Assembly: GCF_019511605.1 (NCBI RefSeq)
Contig: NZ_JAEUAV010000006.1
Location: 62,001-126,000, forward strand
Reading direction: 5' to 3'
Length of the DNA: 64,000 nt
Source of the DNA: Paraburkholderia phenoliruptrix
GTDB taxonomy: Bacteria > Pseudomonadota > Gammaproteobacteria > Burkholderiales > Burkholderiaceae
Under the pieces are notes generated by a model, which made no database searches, was not told where the DNA came from, and saw nothing but the letters and a program-made list of their open reading frames with translations. The position numbers and the translations under genes were made by a program. Shown here in pieces: positions 24,347 to 32,933 of this stretch. Every line of letters begins with the position of its first letter. The stretch's first letter is position 1.

Positions 24347-25006
24347 TTACGCCGCCCGCGGCGCTTGCGTCCCGTCGATCAGCGGTACGCCCGTGAGCTT
24401 CAGCAAGGCGTCGAAGTCGATGTCGGAGAAAATTTCGCGCACCACGAGGCCCTGGTCCGTCACGTCGATCATCGCGAGATCCGTGTAGATGCGGTCGACG
24501 CAACCCACGCCCGTCACGGGGTAGCTGCACTCGGCGGTGATCTTGCTTTCGCCCTGTTTGGTCAGGTGCTCCATCATCACGTAGACCTGCTTCGCGCCGA
24601 TAGCCAGGTCCATCGCGCCGCCCACGGCCGGAATTGCGTCCGGCGCGCCGGTGTGCCAGTTCGCGAGGTCGCCCTTAGCCGACACCTGGAATGCGCCGAG
24701 CACGCAAAAGTCGAGGTGGCCGCCGCGCATCATGGCGAACGAATCGGCATGATGGAAGAACGCGCCGCCCGTCAGCAGCGTGACGTGCTGCTTGCCGGCG
24801 TTGATCAGTTCGTCGTCTTCCTCGCCCTTCGCGGGCGCGGGGCCCATGCCGAGCAGGCCGTTTTCGCTGTGCAGGAAGATTTCCTTGTCGGCGGCGAGGT
24901 GGTTCGCCACCAGCGTCGGCACGCCGATGCCGAGGTTCACATATGCGCCTTCTGGAATGTCTTGCGCAACGCGCTTTGCCATTTCATCGCGGGTCAGTTT
25001 CTTCAT
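24347..25006 (-). CDS. pcaJ: 3-oxoadipate CoA-transferase subunit B
   Basis: This 219-residue protein has a GGAG site. It has the subunit-B pattern: MAKRVAQDIPEGAYVNLGIGVPT at the start, SENGLLGMGP with the Glu that carries the CoA thioester, and GGAMDLAIGAKQVYVMMEH. With PcaI it moves CoA from succinyl-CoA to 3-oxoadipate. The closely related 3-oxoacid CoA-transferases share these motifs, but the adjoining pcaBDC genes favour the adipate substrate. It lies 13 bases after pcaI. Confidence 0.92.
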   Translation of the reverse strand: MKKLTRDEMAKRVAQDIPEGAYVNLGIGVPTLVANHLAADKEIFLHSENGLLGMGPAPAKGEEDDELINAGKQHVTLLTGGAFFHHADSFAMMRGGHLDFCVLGAFQVSAKGDLANWHTGAPDAIPAVGGAMDLAIGAKQVYVMMEHLTKQGESKITAECSYPVTGVGCVDRIYTDLAMIDVTDQGLVVREIFSDIDFDALLKLTGVPLIDGTQAPRAA

Positions 25007-25019
25007 GTCGGTCTCCGGT

Positions 25020-25727
25020 TCAGGCAGCGGCGTCGCGCGGGTTGGGTTGCGGCGCGTGAGCCGCTTGCGGCACTTCGATCACGCGCTGCACGAAAATGCC
25101 CGGCGTGATGATGTTTTCCGGATCGAGTGCGCCGAGCGGCACCACTTCCGATACCTGCACGATGGCCGTTTTTGCCGCGCTTGCCATGATCGGCCCGAAG
25201 TTGCGAGCCGTCTTGCGATACACGAGGTTGCCCCAGCGGTCGCCCTTATATGCCTTGATCAGCGCGAAGTCCGCATGCAGCGGCGCTTCGAGCACATAGT
25301 GCCGACCGTCGATCAAGCGGGTCTCCTTGCCTTCGGCGAGCTTCGTGCCGTAGCCGGTGGGTGTGAAGAATCCACCAATGCCTGCGCCCGCCGCGCGAAT
25401 GCGCTCGGCCAGATTGCCTTGCGGCACGAGTTCCAGTTCGATCTCGCCTGCGCGATAGAGCGCGTCGAACACATACGAATCTGTCTGGCGCGGGAACGAG
25501 CAGATGATTTTGCGCACGCGCTTTGCCTTGAGCAACGCTGCGAGGCCGATCTCGCCGTTGCCCGCATTGTTGTTGACGATGGTGAGTTCGCGCGCGCCTT
25601 GCTCGATCAGCGCGTCGATGAGCTCCGAAGGCATGCCAGCCGTGCCGAAGCCGCCGATCATGACGGTCGCGCCATCGTGGACGTCGGCAACGGCCGACTG
25701 CAGTGACTCGAAAATCTTGTTGATCAT
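25020..25727 (-). CDS. pcaI: 3-oxoadipate CoA-transferase subunit A
   Basis: The start is the ATG at 25727 with AAGGAA (MINKIFESLQ), giving 235 residues. Subunit-A features are GATVMIGGFGTAGMPSELID, VNNNAGNGEIGLAALLKA and ICSFPRQTDSYVFDALYRAGEIELELVPQG. It is the first gene of pcaIJBDC, and a promoter plus inverted-repeat operator lie 100-180 bases upstream. No thiolase gene (pcaF) is nearby, so the last step is presumably encoded elsewhere. Confidence 0.92.
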   Translation of the reverse strand: MINKIFESLQSAVADVHDGATVMIGGFGTAGMPSELIDALIEQGARELTIVNNNAGNGEIGLAALLKAKRVRKIICSFPRQTDSYVFDALYRAGEIELELVPQGNLAERIRAAGAGIGGFFTPTGYGTKLAEGKETRLIDGRHYVLEAPLHADFALIKAYKGDRWGNLVYRKTARNFGPIMASAAKTAIVQVSEVVPLGALDPENIITPGIFVQRVIEVPQAAHAPQPNPRDAAA

Positions 25728-25827
25728 GTCGAATTTCCTTGTGGGGCGCTGCGCGCGCCAGGCGGGGCCGGACGGAGCCAGCTTCCTCATGGCTCACCGC
25801 CGCGTGGTTCGCGCCTCTGGAACCTAG

Positions 25828-25870
25828 GTTCGCTATGTTCTTATAGCGAACAGTGATTCGATTAGCGAAC
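25828..25870. promoter_or_regulatory. Palindrome plus direct repeat, candidate operator for an IclR-type Pca regulator
   Basis: GTTCGCTAT (25828-25836) and ATAGCGAAC (25843-25851) form a perfect 9-bp inverted repeat with a 6-base spacer. A third half-site, TTAGCGAAC, follows at 25862-25870 (8 of 9 bases), exactly 10 bases on. A palindrome with an extra direct repeat about 10 bp away is the arrangement I know for PcaU/PobR-type IclR regulators. No IclR gene is in the window. Confidence 0.6.
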
Positions 25871-25879
25871 GATTCGGCG

Positions 25880-25909
25880 ATTATGGTTGGGCTCGCGCCG
25901 CGTTGTCAA
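25880..25909 (-). promoter_or_regulatory. Probable sigma-70 promoter of the pca operon
   Basis: On the - strand TTGACA (25909-25904) is followed after 18 bases by CATAAT (25885-25880), close to consensus. The predicted start of transcription, near 25873, falls just before the inverted-repeat operator, about 145 bases upstream of pcaI. Confidence 0.6.
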
Positions 25910-26087
25910 GGCGCGGACTTTCCCTTAATGATAGGTTGGCGCCCGCGCAACCGTGCGCCGCTTGTTCGCCTGCGCGGGCGCCGTCGGCAGCGGGAACCAA
26001 GCAAACCCCACTATCGCAGCTGGGGATTCTTCCGCTACCCTTTATCGACATATCGAATAGCCTCACGCGCCCTCGCGGCCGAACAGC

Positions 26088-27017
26088 ATGTCGGACACAC
26101 ACCTTGACCTGAACCTGATCCCCTATCTCGTGGCGATGGAGGACACCCGCAACGTCAGCCGCGCGGCCGAGCAGCTCGGCGTGAGCCAGCCGCGCGTGAG
26201 CACCGCGCTTGGGCGGTTGCGCGAATATTTCGACGACCCGCTGTTCGTGCGTACGTCCAAAGGCATGGAACCCACGCCGCGCGCGCTCGCCATCCTGCCC
26301 GCCGCGCGCGACGCGCTTTTGCGAATCGAAAAAGGCATGCTCGACGTGCAGGAGTTCGACCCGGACACCAGCACGCATACCTTTTCGATCGCGCTTTCCG
26401 ACGTCGGCGAAATCGTGTTCCTGCCACGGCTGCTGCAGCTCTTCGCCGAGCGCGCGCCGCACGCGAATCTGCGCTCGGTCTCTCTGCCGCCCTCGCACGT
26501 CGAACGCGGGCTGGAATCGGGCGACGTGGACCTCGCGATCGGTTACTTTCCGGACCTGTCGGGCAATAACTTCTTTCAGCAGCGGCTCTTCACGCACCGC
26601 TTCATCTGCCTGATGCGCGCGGGTCATCCGCTGTCCAGAGCGCCGCTCACGCTCGCGCAATACGTGGCGTCGGGACATGCGGTGGTGCGCGCCGAAGGAC
26701 GCAGCCAGGAAGTGCTTGAACAGTACCTCGTGAAAAAGCGCATTACGCGGCGCGCGGTGCTGGAAACGCCGCACTTCATGAGCCTGCCGTTCATCCTCGC
26801 GCGTACGGATCTGATCGCCACCGTGCCGCATGCGATCGGCTTCGCGTATGTGTCCGAGCATGCGTCGATCACCCTCGTCGAACCGCCGCTGCCGCTGCCG
26901 CGCTTCGACCTGCGACAGCACTGGCATCGCAAGTTTCATAACGATCCGCGCGGCACCTGGCTGCGCGGCGTGGTCGCCGAACTTTTCAACGACGCACTCG
27001 ACGAATGGCCGAAATGA
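26088..27017 (+). CDS. LysR family transcriptional regulator
   Basis: This is a 309-residue protein starting MSDTHLDLNLIPYLVAM. The N-terminal winged-helix domain is clear (NVSRAAEQLGVSQPRVSTALGRLREYFDDPLFVRTSKGM), followed by a substrate-binding domain of the NahR/NodD-like group (TFSIALSDVGEIVFLPRLL, GDVDLAIGYFPDL). It is divergent from the pca operon across 360 bases that contain the pca promoter and operator. It could regulate pca genes, as PcaQ does in rhizobia. However, the operator there looks IclR-like, so its true target is open. Confidence 0.9.
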   Translation: MSDTHLDLNLIPYLVAMEDTRNVSRAAEQLGVSQPRVSTALGRLREYFDDPLFVRTSKGMEPTPRALAILPAARDALLRIEKGMLDVQEFDPDTSTHTFSIALSDVGEIVFLPRLLQLFAERAPHANLRSVSLPPSHVERGLESGDVDLAIGYFPDLSGNNFFQQRLFTHRFICLMRAGHPLSRAPLTLAQYVASGHAVVRAEGRSQEVLEQYLVKKRITRRAVLETPHFMSLPFILARTDLIATVPHAIGFAYVSEHASITLVEPPLPLPRFDLRQHWHRKFHNDPRGTWLRGVVAELFNDALDEWPK

Positions 27018-27146
27018 AAAGTAAAAGAGTCAGCCCGCGCGCCGGAAGGGGCATCGGCACGACGCGGCGTAAACATGGAACAATAACTGTACTCATGAAC
27101 CCGCGCGCGCTCCCTGGGCAACGCGCGATTCCCGCAGGAGCGACGG

Positions 27147-27785
27147 ATGACCAGCAGCAATAAAGAACACACCACGCCCGCGGCCGGCAACGGCCGTCCG
27201 AGCCGCGAAGAAGCCGAAGCAGCCGTGCGCGTGCTGCTGCGCTGGGCCGGCGACGATCCCTCGCGCGAAGGCCTGATCGACACGCCGGCGCGCGTGGTGC
27301 GCTCCTACGAAGAGTTCTTCGCGGGCTATCAGGTCGACCCGCGCGAAATTCTCGCGCGCACCTTCTCCGAGGTGGACGGCTACGACGAGATGATCGTGCT
27401 GAAGGACATCCGCTTCGAAAGCTATTGCGAGCATCACATGGTGCCGATTATCGGGCGCGCGCATGTTGCCTATCTGCCGGGGCATCGCGTGGTTGGTATT
27501 TCGAAGCTCGCGCGGCTGGTGGACGCATTCGCGAAGCGCCTGCAGATCCAGGAAAAGATGACGGTTCAAATCGCCGATACGCTGAACGAGGTGTTGCAAC
27601 CGGTGGGCGTCGGCGTGATTCTGGAAGCCGCGCATCAGTGCATGTCGACGCGCGGCGTGCACAAGGCCGGCGTGACGATGGTCACGTCGCGCATGCTCGG
27701 CAGCTTCCGCACGGACCCTTCCACGCGCCGCGAGTTTCTGTCGATTGTCGGCAACCCCGGCGCGGTGGCCGTGCCGAATACGTAA
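27147..27785 (+). CDS. folE: GTP cyclohydrolase I
   Basis: This is a 212-residue protein from the ATG at 27147 with AGGAG. Zinc ligands are C94 and H97 in [10 protein letters not shown] and C165 in [35 protein letters not shown] and [14 protein letters not shown] are family landmarks. It converts GTP to 7,8-dihydroneopterin triphosphate for folate and pterin synthesis. Length and motifs are normal. It stands alone between the LysR gene and a convergent exporter gene, with 129 bases before it that must hold its promoter. Confidence 0.96.
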   Translation: MTSSNKEHTTPAAGNGRPSREEAEAAVRVLLRWAGDDPSREGLIDTPARVVRSYEEFFAGYQVDPREILARTFSEVDGYDEMIVLKDIRFESYCEHHMVPIIGRAHVAYLPGHRVVGISKLARLVDAFAKRLQIQEKMTVQIADTLNEVLQPVGVGVILEAAHQCMSTRGVHKAGVTMVTSRMLGSFRTDPSTRREFLSIVGNPGAVAVPNT

Positions 27786-27837
27786 GAGCACAACCGCCGT
27801 ACTCCGCACTCCACGCGACACATACGCGCATCCGGCA

Positions 27838-28743
27838 TCAAGCCGCTCTGCGCGCGCCGAACGTTTGCCCGAAAGTCGCGAGCATGACGGCCGCGAGCAC
27901 GCACGCCACGCCCACCAACTGCGCCGCGCTGACGGGTTCGCGCAGCAGCAGGGCGGCCAACGCCAAAGCACTGACCGGCACGAGCGCGGTCATCAGGCCG
28001 GCCTCCGCGCCGCTCACGCGTGCGGCACCCTCATACCAGAGGACGAAGCCTGCCACGGTGGGCACCAGCGCGTAATAGATCACGCCGGCAATGGCCGCGG
28101 CGTCGAGCGGCAAGCTCCAGGGTTTCTCGAAGCAGGCCGGCACGATGCAGACCGCGAAGCCTATGCCGCACATCAACGCCGACAAGGGCAACGGCGCGAC
28201 CGGCGTGCGCAGCTTGCGATTGAGCAGAATGAAGAGCGCCTCGCAAACAACCGCCGCAAACACCAGCAGGTTGCCGGGCAGCGAACCGCCTTCATGCGGC
28301 GCAACGCCGGCGCCCGAACCCACGGTGCACACGAGCACGCCCGCCGTGGCGAGAACGATCGCACCGAGCAGCGCCGGCGAGGGGCGCTCGCCCAGCGCGA
28401 GCATGGCGACCACTGCCGACACTGCCGGCAAGGTGCCGGCGATCACGCCGGCATCGCCCGCCGAGGCGAGCTTCATGCCGCTTATCAGCAAGACCGTATA
28501 ACCCACGCTGCCCGCCGCGGCTTGCGCGATGACCAGCGCGGCGTCGCGGCGGCCAAGCCGCGGCCAGCGTACGCCGCGCCAGCGCATGACGAGTACGAAC
28601 AACGGAAAGGCAATCGCAAAGCGCAGCGCGGTCGCGCTAAAGGGCGGCAATCCGGCCGCAATGGACTTGCTCACCACCACGGTGCTGCCCACGCCGAGCA
28701 TCGCCAGCGCGCAGCAGACGTAGCCGACATAACGTGAATTCAT
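27838..28743 (-). CDS. EamA/DMT-superfamily transporter
   Basis: The start is the ATG at 28743 with GGAG (MNSRYVGYVCCALAMLG), giving 301 residues. The open frame runs on upstream, but that part is antisense to the DedA gene. About ten hydrophobic segments in two similar halves mark the drug/metabolite transporter fold. GGSLPGNLLVFAAVVCEALFILLNRKL opens the second EamA half, and IYYALVPTVAGFVLWYEGAARV is a typical late segment. The substrate is unknown; family members export amino acids, sugars or drugs. It is convergent with folE, and the 240-base gap to the divergent DedA gene should hold both promoters. Confidence 0.9.
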   Translation of the reverse strand: MNSRYVGYVCCALAMLGVGSTVVVSKSIAAGLPPFSATALRFAIAFPLFVLVMRWRGVRWPRLGRRDAALVIAQAAAGSVGYTVLLISGMKLASAGDAGVIAGTLPAVSAVVAMLALGERPSPALLGAIVLATAGVLVCTVGSGAGVAPHEGGSLPGNLLVFAAVVCEALFILLNRKLRTPVAPLPLSALMCGIGFAVCIVPACFEKPWSLPLDAAAIAGVIYYALVPTVAGFVLWYEGAARVSGAEAGLMTALVPVSALALAALLLREPVSAAQLVGVACVLAAVMLATFGQTFGARRAA

Positions 28744-28983
28744 CGTGCGTCTCCTTCGCAAAGAAAGAGCCCGCAGAATAGAGACGCTTCCGGCATCACG
28801 TCTTGAACGAAATTGCAGCGCGTCGCGGGTGGCCGCGCCCGGGGTCCATCGGGTATCCTCGGCGATCGGGACGCCCCGGAGCCACAGGAACGCGTTTTGC
28901 GTGAGCGGACCCGCCGGGCTGCCGGAACGGCGCACCCAGCTTGCCAACCAGACAAACGCAACATAGCGACAGGAGCCGCGCAA

Positions 28984-30078
28984 TTGGTAGAGTTTCCGTC
29001 CTCGGCGGTGTCCACCTGGGGCGGCGCGGTTGTGTTCGCCAACGTGCTGATGACGCGCCTCGGCGTGCCGATTCCCGCCGTGCCGGTTTTGCTGTTCGCC
29101 GGCTCCGCGATCGCGGCTGGCACCTTGTCGTTCTGGCCGGTGCTGTGCGCGGCCGTGCTCGGCGCGCTGATCGGCGACGGCGTCTGGTTCACCGCAGGCC
29201 GTCTGTATGGGCGCAAGCTGATCGGCGTGCTCGGCCGGATGCTGCCTGCCGTCGACGCCCGCATCGAACAGGCGCGTGCGCTCTTCGAGCGCTTCGGCGT
29301 GCCGCTCGTGTCGATCTCGAAGTTCGTGCCTGGCCTCGCGCTCGTCACACCGCCGCTGATGGGCACCACCGCTGTCGACGCCCGCATCTACGCGATCTGG
29401 GATCTCACAGGCGCGACCGCGTGGGCGACGTTCTGGCTGCTCGGCGGCGCAGCGGCCGAACGGCAGTTGCATATGCTGCTGGAGTTCGTGCGGGCGCGCG
29501 GCGGCACCGTGATCGACGTGCTGATAGCCGCCGCGTTGCTGTATCTCGCGTATCGGCTCGGGCAGCAGCGGCGGGCGCGCCGCCAGGCCGCCCTCCTCGA
29601 GAGCGCCGATACAGCCAGGACCGCCGCCGAGGCGAGGCAAGCGCGAGCGTCCCGCTACGCCGGCGGCCGCAAGGCAACGCCCAAGGTCCTCGACGCCCGT
29701 CCGCAGAGCGCGGCACCCGGCGCGGCGTCGCCGATTCCCGGCGCATTGCCACTCGATCCCCATTCGCCGGAACAGATCGACGGCGCGCTGCGTACTTTCG
29801 ACAGCGTGATCTACTGCGTGTGTCCGGACAGTGGGACAGCCGCCGAGATCAGCGTGCGTATGCGCAATTACGGCTACACGCGGATTCGCGCGCTGCACGG
29901 CGGGCTGGAGGCTTGGCAGCGGCGCGGCTTTCCGGTGGGCTTGCTGCTTGCAGAAGAGATGCCCTTGGGCGAGTGGACGCGCTCACGCGGCGACGCGTCA
30001 AAAACATCGGGCACGTCGAGCGCCTCAAACACTGTAACGTTGCGCGGCTTCGCACCGCGAAGCCGCGCAAGCGCCTAA
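28984..30078 (+). CDS. DedA/VTT membrane protein fused to a rhodanese domain
   Basis: The start is a TTG at 28984, eight bases after AGGAG at 28971-28975, and it gives 364 residues. ATG codons farther upstream lack a ribosome site. Residues about 10-195 form a DedA (SNARE-associated/VTT) membrane domain: FAGSAIAAGTLSFWPVLCAAVLGALIGDGVWF, then FVPGLALVTPPLMG. After a basic, Ala-rich linker (about 195-255), residues about 258-330 are a rhodanese domain with C280 in YCVCPDSGTAAE and the closing segment HGGLEAWQRRGFPVG. DedA proteins take part in lipid carrier flipping and membrane potential, and rhodaneses carry sulfane sulfur. The joined function is not known. The soluble domain is probably cytoplasmic. 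Confidence 0.88.
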   Translation: MVEFPSSAVSTWGGAVVFANVLMTRLGVPIPAVPVLLFAGSAIAAGTLSFWPVLCAAVLGALIGDGVWFTAGRLYGRKLIGVLGRMLPAVDARIEQARALFERFGVPLVSISKFVPGLALVTPPLMGTTAVDARIYAIWDLTGATAWATFWLLGGAAAERQLHMLLEFVRARGGTVIDVLIAAALLYLAYRLGQQRRARRQAALLESADTARTAAEARQARASRYAGGRKATPKVLDARPQSAAPGAASPIPGALPLDPHSPEQIDGALRTFDSVIYCVCPDSGTAAEISVRMRNYGYTRIRALHGGLEAWQRRGFPVGLLLAEEMPLGEWTRSRGDASKTSGTSSASNTVTLRGFAPRSRASA

Positions 30079-30132
30079 GCATGAGCGCCGGTCCATTCGT
30101 CGAGGCGCGTTCCGCGTGCATATGAGGCGCGC

Positions 30133-31782
30133 TTACGACGGCGAGTCCTGTGCCACCGAGCCCACCGCCGACGGTCCGCAAGCAACGCGATTGCGCCCCG
30201 CCGCCTTTGCCACGTAAAGCTGGCGGTCGGCGGCCGCAAGCAGATCCAGCGCGTTCGCGCCCTGCGCCGGCACGATCGTCGCGCAGCCCACGCTGACCGT
30301 GACCGTCACCGGGTCGGCGCCGCCATGCAGAATGTGCTGGGCCTGCACGCTGCGCCGGATCTTCTCGGCCACAGCACGCGCGCCATCGGCCGAGGTGTCC
30401 GGCAGGATCACGGCGAACTCCTCGCCGCCATAGCGCGCGACCAGGTCGACCGCACGGCGCACCGTCGACGATATGCACTCGGCCACCGTGCTCAGTGCCT
30501 CGTCGCCACTTGCGTGGCCGTAGGTGTCGTTAAAGCGCTTGAAATGATCAATATCGATGAACAGCGCGGATAGCGGCTGGCCGGTGCGCCGCGCGCGCCG
30601 CCACTCTTCATCGAGCCGGTTATCCAGCACACGCCGGTTGCTGAGCCCAGTCAGCGGGTCGGTGGCGGCAAGACGCACCAGCGCTGCCTGTGCGCGCAGC
30701 TTGCCGTGCAATGCATAGGCGAGCAGCCACGACACCAATACGAACACCGCGCCGAACGCAAGCGTCAACGCGCCGCTGATCATCGCCCGGTGGCGCCACG
30801 GCTCGAGCACGTCGTCGACCGCGGGCGCGACGACTGCAATCAGCGGCGTACCGGGCACGTGCACATACGTGAACATGCGCTGCACGCCGTCCACTGCGGA
30901 CTGCGCCACATAGGAACCCGCGTCGTGCGCGGCCATTCTGATAAAGGTCGGCGACTTCGCTATGCTCGTGCCGATATCGCTCGGCGAGTACGGCTTGCGC
31001 GCGATCAGCGTGCCGTCATTCATCGCGATGAACACGGAACCCTGTTTTCCAACGCTGATCCGCTCGAGCAGCCGCTGGAAGTATTCGATGCGAATGGCGA
31101 GCAGCGCGACTCCGGCGAAGCGGCCGTTCTTATCGTTGATACGCCGCGTAAGTCCGATCGACAACTTGCCGTCGCGCAAGCGCGAGTGGAACGGATGCGA
31201 CAGATACAGTCCGACTGCCGGGTTGCGTTGATGCACGACGAAATAGTCGCGGTCGCTGAAGCGAATGTTGGGGTTGATCTCGCCGCTTTGCGAGGCGAGC
31301 ACCTCGCCGTTCGCGCCCAGAATATACGCGCCGCCCAGAAAAGCGGCCGTTGTCGCGCGGTCGAACAGCACTGCGCGGCGCGCATCGTCAGGCAACCCGG
31401 CGCTCAGATCCAGATGATGCTCGGCGCCGTCCACCATTGCCTGCAACGAAAGCGCATAGATCTCCACGTTTCTTTCAAGGTCGCTGGAAATGATCGAGAC
31501 GAGATTGCCGGATGTCTCGCGCGCATGATCGAGCGCGTCGGTGCGGCCATTGGCGAGCGTAAGCAGCGTGAGGCCCGCCATCGCGACGGCCACCAGCGTG
31601 CCGGCGAGACCCGCCAGCACTGGATGGTTGCCCACGTAACGCGCGGCCCCGGCTCCCTTGTGCAGCAGTTTCCGGCGCCAGCGCCGCCTCTGCGAATGAG
31701 CCCGATATGAATGAGCCCGATATGCCACCTGCGCGTTGCCTCCGTTGCAAACGGGCCGCGCGAAAAGCGTGCGGCCCGCCAT
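30133..31782 (-). CDS. Membrane diguanylate cyclase with extracytoplasmic Cache-type sensor
   Basis: The product is 549 residues if the ATG at 31782 is used. No ribosome site precedes it, so a later start is possible. After a basic N-terminus, a membrane segment (VLAGLAGTLVAVAMAGLTLL) leads to a periplasmic region of about 270 residues with a PDC/Cache pattern (AYILGANGEVLASQSG, FSDRDYFVVHQ, GLTRRINDKNGRFAGV). A second membrane segment follows. The C-terminal GGDEF domain is active-looking: DPLTGLSNRR, FIDIDHFKRFNDTYGH and YGGEEF, with a RAVD inhibitory site five residues before GGEEF. It should make cyclic di-GMP in response to an external ligand, with product inhibition. Confidence 0.93.
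   Translation of the reverse strand: MAGRTLFARPVCNGGNAQVAYRAHSYRAHSQRRRWRRKLLHKGAGAARYVGNHPVLAGLAGTLVAVAMAGLTLLTLANGRTDALDHARETSGNLVSIISSDLERNVEIYALSLQAMVDGAEHHLDLSAGLPDDARRAVLFDRATTAAFLGGAYILGANGEVLASQSGEINPNIRFSDRDYFVVHQRNPAVGLYLSHPFHSRLRDGKLSIGLTRRINDKNGRFAGVALLAIRIEYFQRLLERISVGKQGSVFIAMNDGTLIARKPYSPSDIGTSIAKSPTFIRMAAHDAGSYVAQSAVDGVQRMFTYVHVPGTPLIAVVAPAVDDVLEPWRHRAMISGALTLAFGAVFVLVSWLLAYALHGKLRAQAALVRLAATDPLTGLSNRRVLDNRLDEEWRRARRTGQPLSALFIDIDHFKRFNDTYGHASGDEALSTVAECISSTVRRAVDLVARYGGEEFAVILPDTSADGARAVAEKIRRSVQAQHILHGGADPVTVTVSVGCATIVPAQGANALDLLAAADRQLYVAKAAGRNRVACGPSAVGSVAQDSPS
31695..31724. repeat. 15-bp perfect tandem duplication
   Basis: AATGAGCCCGATATG occurs twice in a row (31695-31709 and 31710-31724). 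In the cyclase frame it duplicates the five residues YRAHS before the first membrane segment. It keeps the frame open, which fits recent slippage in a tolerant N-terminal stretch or in untranslated leader if the true start is later. Confidence 0.9.
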
Positions 31783-31835
31783 CAGATGTTATATGCCGGC
31801 GCTGCGCCTGCCCTGCGCTGCGCCGCCTTCACGCG

Positions 31836-32714
31836 TCATAGTTTGCGCAGCAGGCCCGCGGCCGAGCGCATCCGGCGTTTGCGTTCCTTGTGCAGCGAGC
31901 GCAGCACGCTGCCGGTGTCGCCCGCGCCGGAGAACAGATCCGCGTTGTCGCGCAACAGCATTTCGCTCGCGACAACATCGTTTAGCGTACCGAAACGTTT
32001 CTGCACCTGCTTCAAACGTTTGAGCGTTTTCTTGTGGCTGCCGCTCAGAACCGGCTCGAAAAATTCCAGCAGGTAACGCAGCTTCTTACCGGCCTTTCTC
32101 ACGTCGTGGAAGGCGGCGTAGTTCGAGCGCCTGGCATGGCGGGCGCGTTTCGCGCGCTTCGTCAAAGAGCGCTCCGAAGCGGCAATCCGTTTGTTCGCGA
32201 ACTTGCACAGCGAAACGCGTTCGTGCGCCGTGTTCAGCTCCGTGGAAGCGCTCGTCAGCGCATCGCGCAGCAGATGCTTGACGTCTGCGTTGCTCAGCGT
32301 CTCGCGGCTCGTCGCCAGCGCGTTGCGGCGCGCTTCTTCGAGCGCGGGGGCGAAGTTACCGGCGCCGTCTTCATGCCGGATCAGCTCGATCAGGATGTCC
32401 CAGTCGCGCGTCTTGCCCGCTGCCGTGGCGAGATACTTGTAGAGCGCCCGTTGCCGGGTGTTTTCGCCCTTCTCGAGCAGCGGCGCGAACGCCCACCACA
32501 GCGAACGCAAGCGGCGCAGCGAAACGCGAAGCTTGTGCAGCGCTTCTGGCGACGGATCGTCGCGCACCGCATTGGCGTACGCAATCGCTTCGCTCACGAG
32601 CGGTGCCGCATACGACGCGAACGCCGCCTGCGCCGTGGGTTCCGGCGTGCTGGAGCCGGCGGCCGCAGGCCCGCCATTTGTCTTACGGCTTTCCTTCTGA
32701 CCGTCGCGCTTCAT
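31836..32714 (-). CDS. CHAD domain protein
   Basis: This is a 292-residue protein with an AGGAG site. It is an all-helical, strongly basic protein with the CHAD pattern: ALHKLRVSLRRLRSLWWAF, YLATAAGKTRDWDIL, FHDVRKAGKKLRYLLEFF and KRLKQVQKRFGTLNDVVA, each with the conserved His/Arg/Lys faces. CHAD domains bind polyphosphate and are known on polyphosphate granules. Genes for a PiT phosphate transporter and a PPK2 kinase follow within 3 kb, which supports a role in polyphosphate handling. No membrane segment or signal peptide is seen. Lys/Arg-rich surfaces are dense in the C-terminal half. Confidence 0.9.
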   Translation of the reverse strand: MKRDGQKESRKTNGGPAAAGSSTPEPTAQAAFASYAAPLVSEAIAYANAVRDDPSPEALHKLRVSLRRLRSLWWAFAPLLEKGENTRQRALYKYLATAAGKTRDWDILIELIRHEDGAGNFAPALEEARRNALATSRETLSNADVKHLLRDALTSASTELNTAHERVSLCKFANKRIAASERSLTKRAKRARHARRSNYAAFHDVRKAGKKLRYLLEFFEPVLSGSHKKTLKRLKQVQKRFGTLNDVVASEMLLRDNADLFSGAGDTGSVLRSLHKERKRRMRSAAGLLRKL

Positions 32715-32933
32715 GGGGACTCCTGGAAGGTGCGTGTTTCAGCGTAGCAAAAAAGATTCCTACCGGCTATGAACCGGCTGCCGCAGTCCGGCAAAACCGA
32801 GGCTGCTTCCGCCATCGCGGCGATGCGCGCTGCATTCGGGCGCGCGGGCGGCCAGGGTATTCGACTGTCATCGTACCGACATGCGCGCCCCGCACGATCC
32901 AAAGTTCCGCGACTTTTTTCAGGGGCACACGTC

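Noticed and set aside
24347..25727. Reading the CoA-transferase pair as succinyl-CoA:3-oxoacid transferase (scoAB)
   Set aside because: Motifs are shared, but position at the head of pcaBDC favours pcaIJ.
28744..29898. N-terminal extension of the EamA transporter frame
   Set aside because: It is antisense to the DedA-rhodanese gene. The ATG at 28743 has a good ribosome site and begins the first membrane segment.
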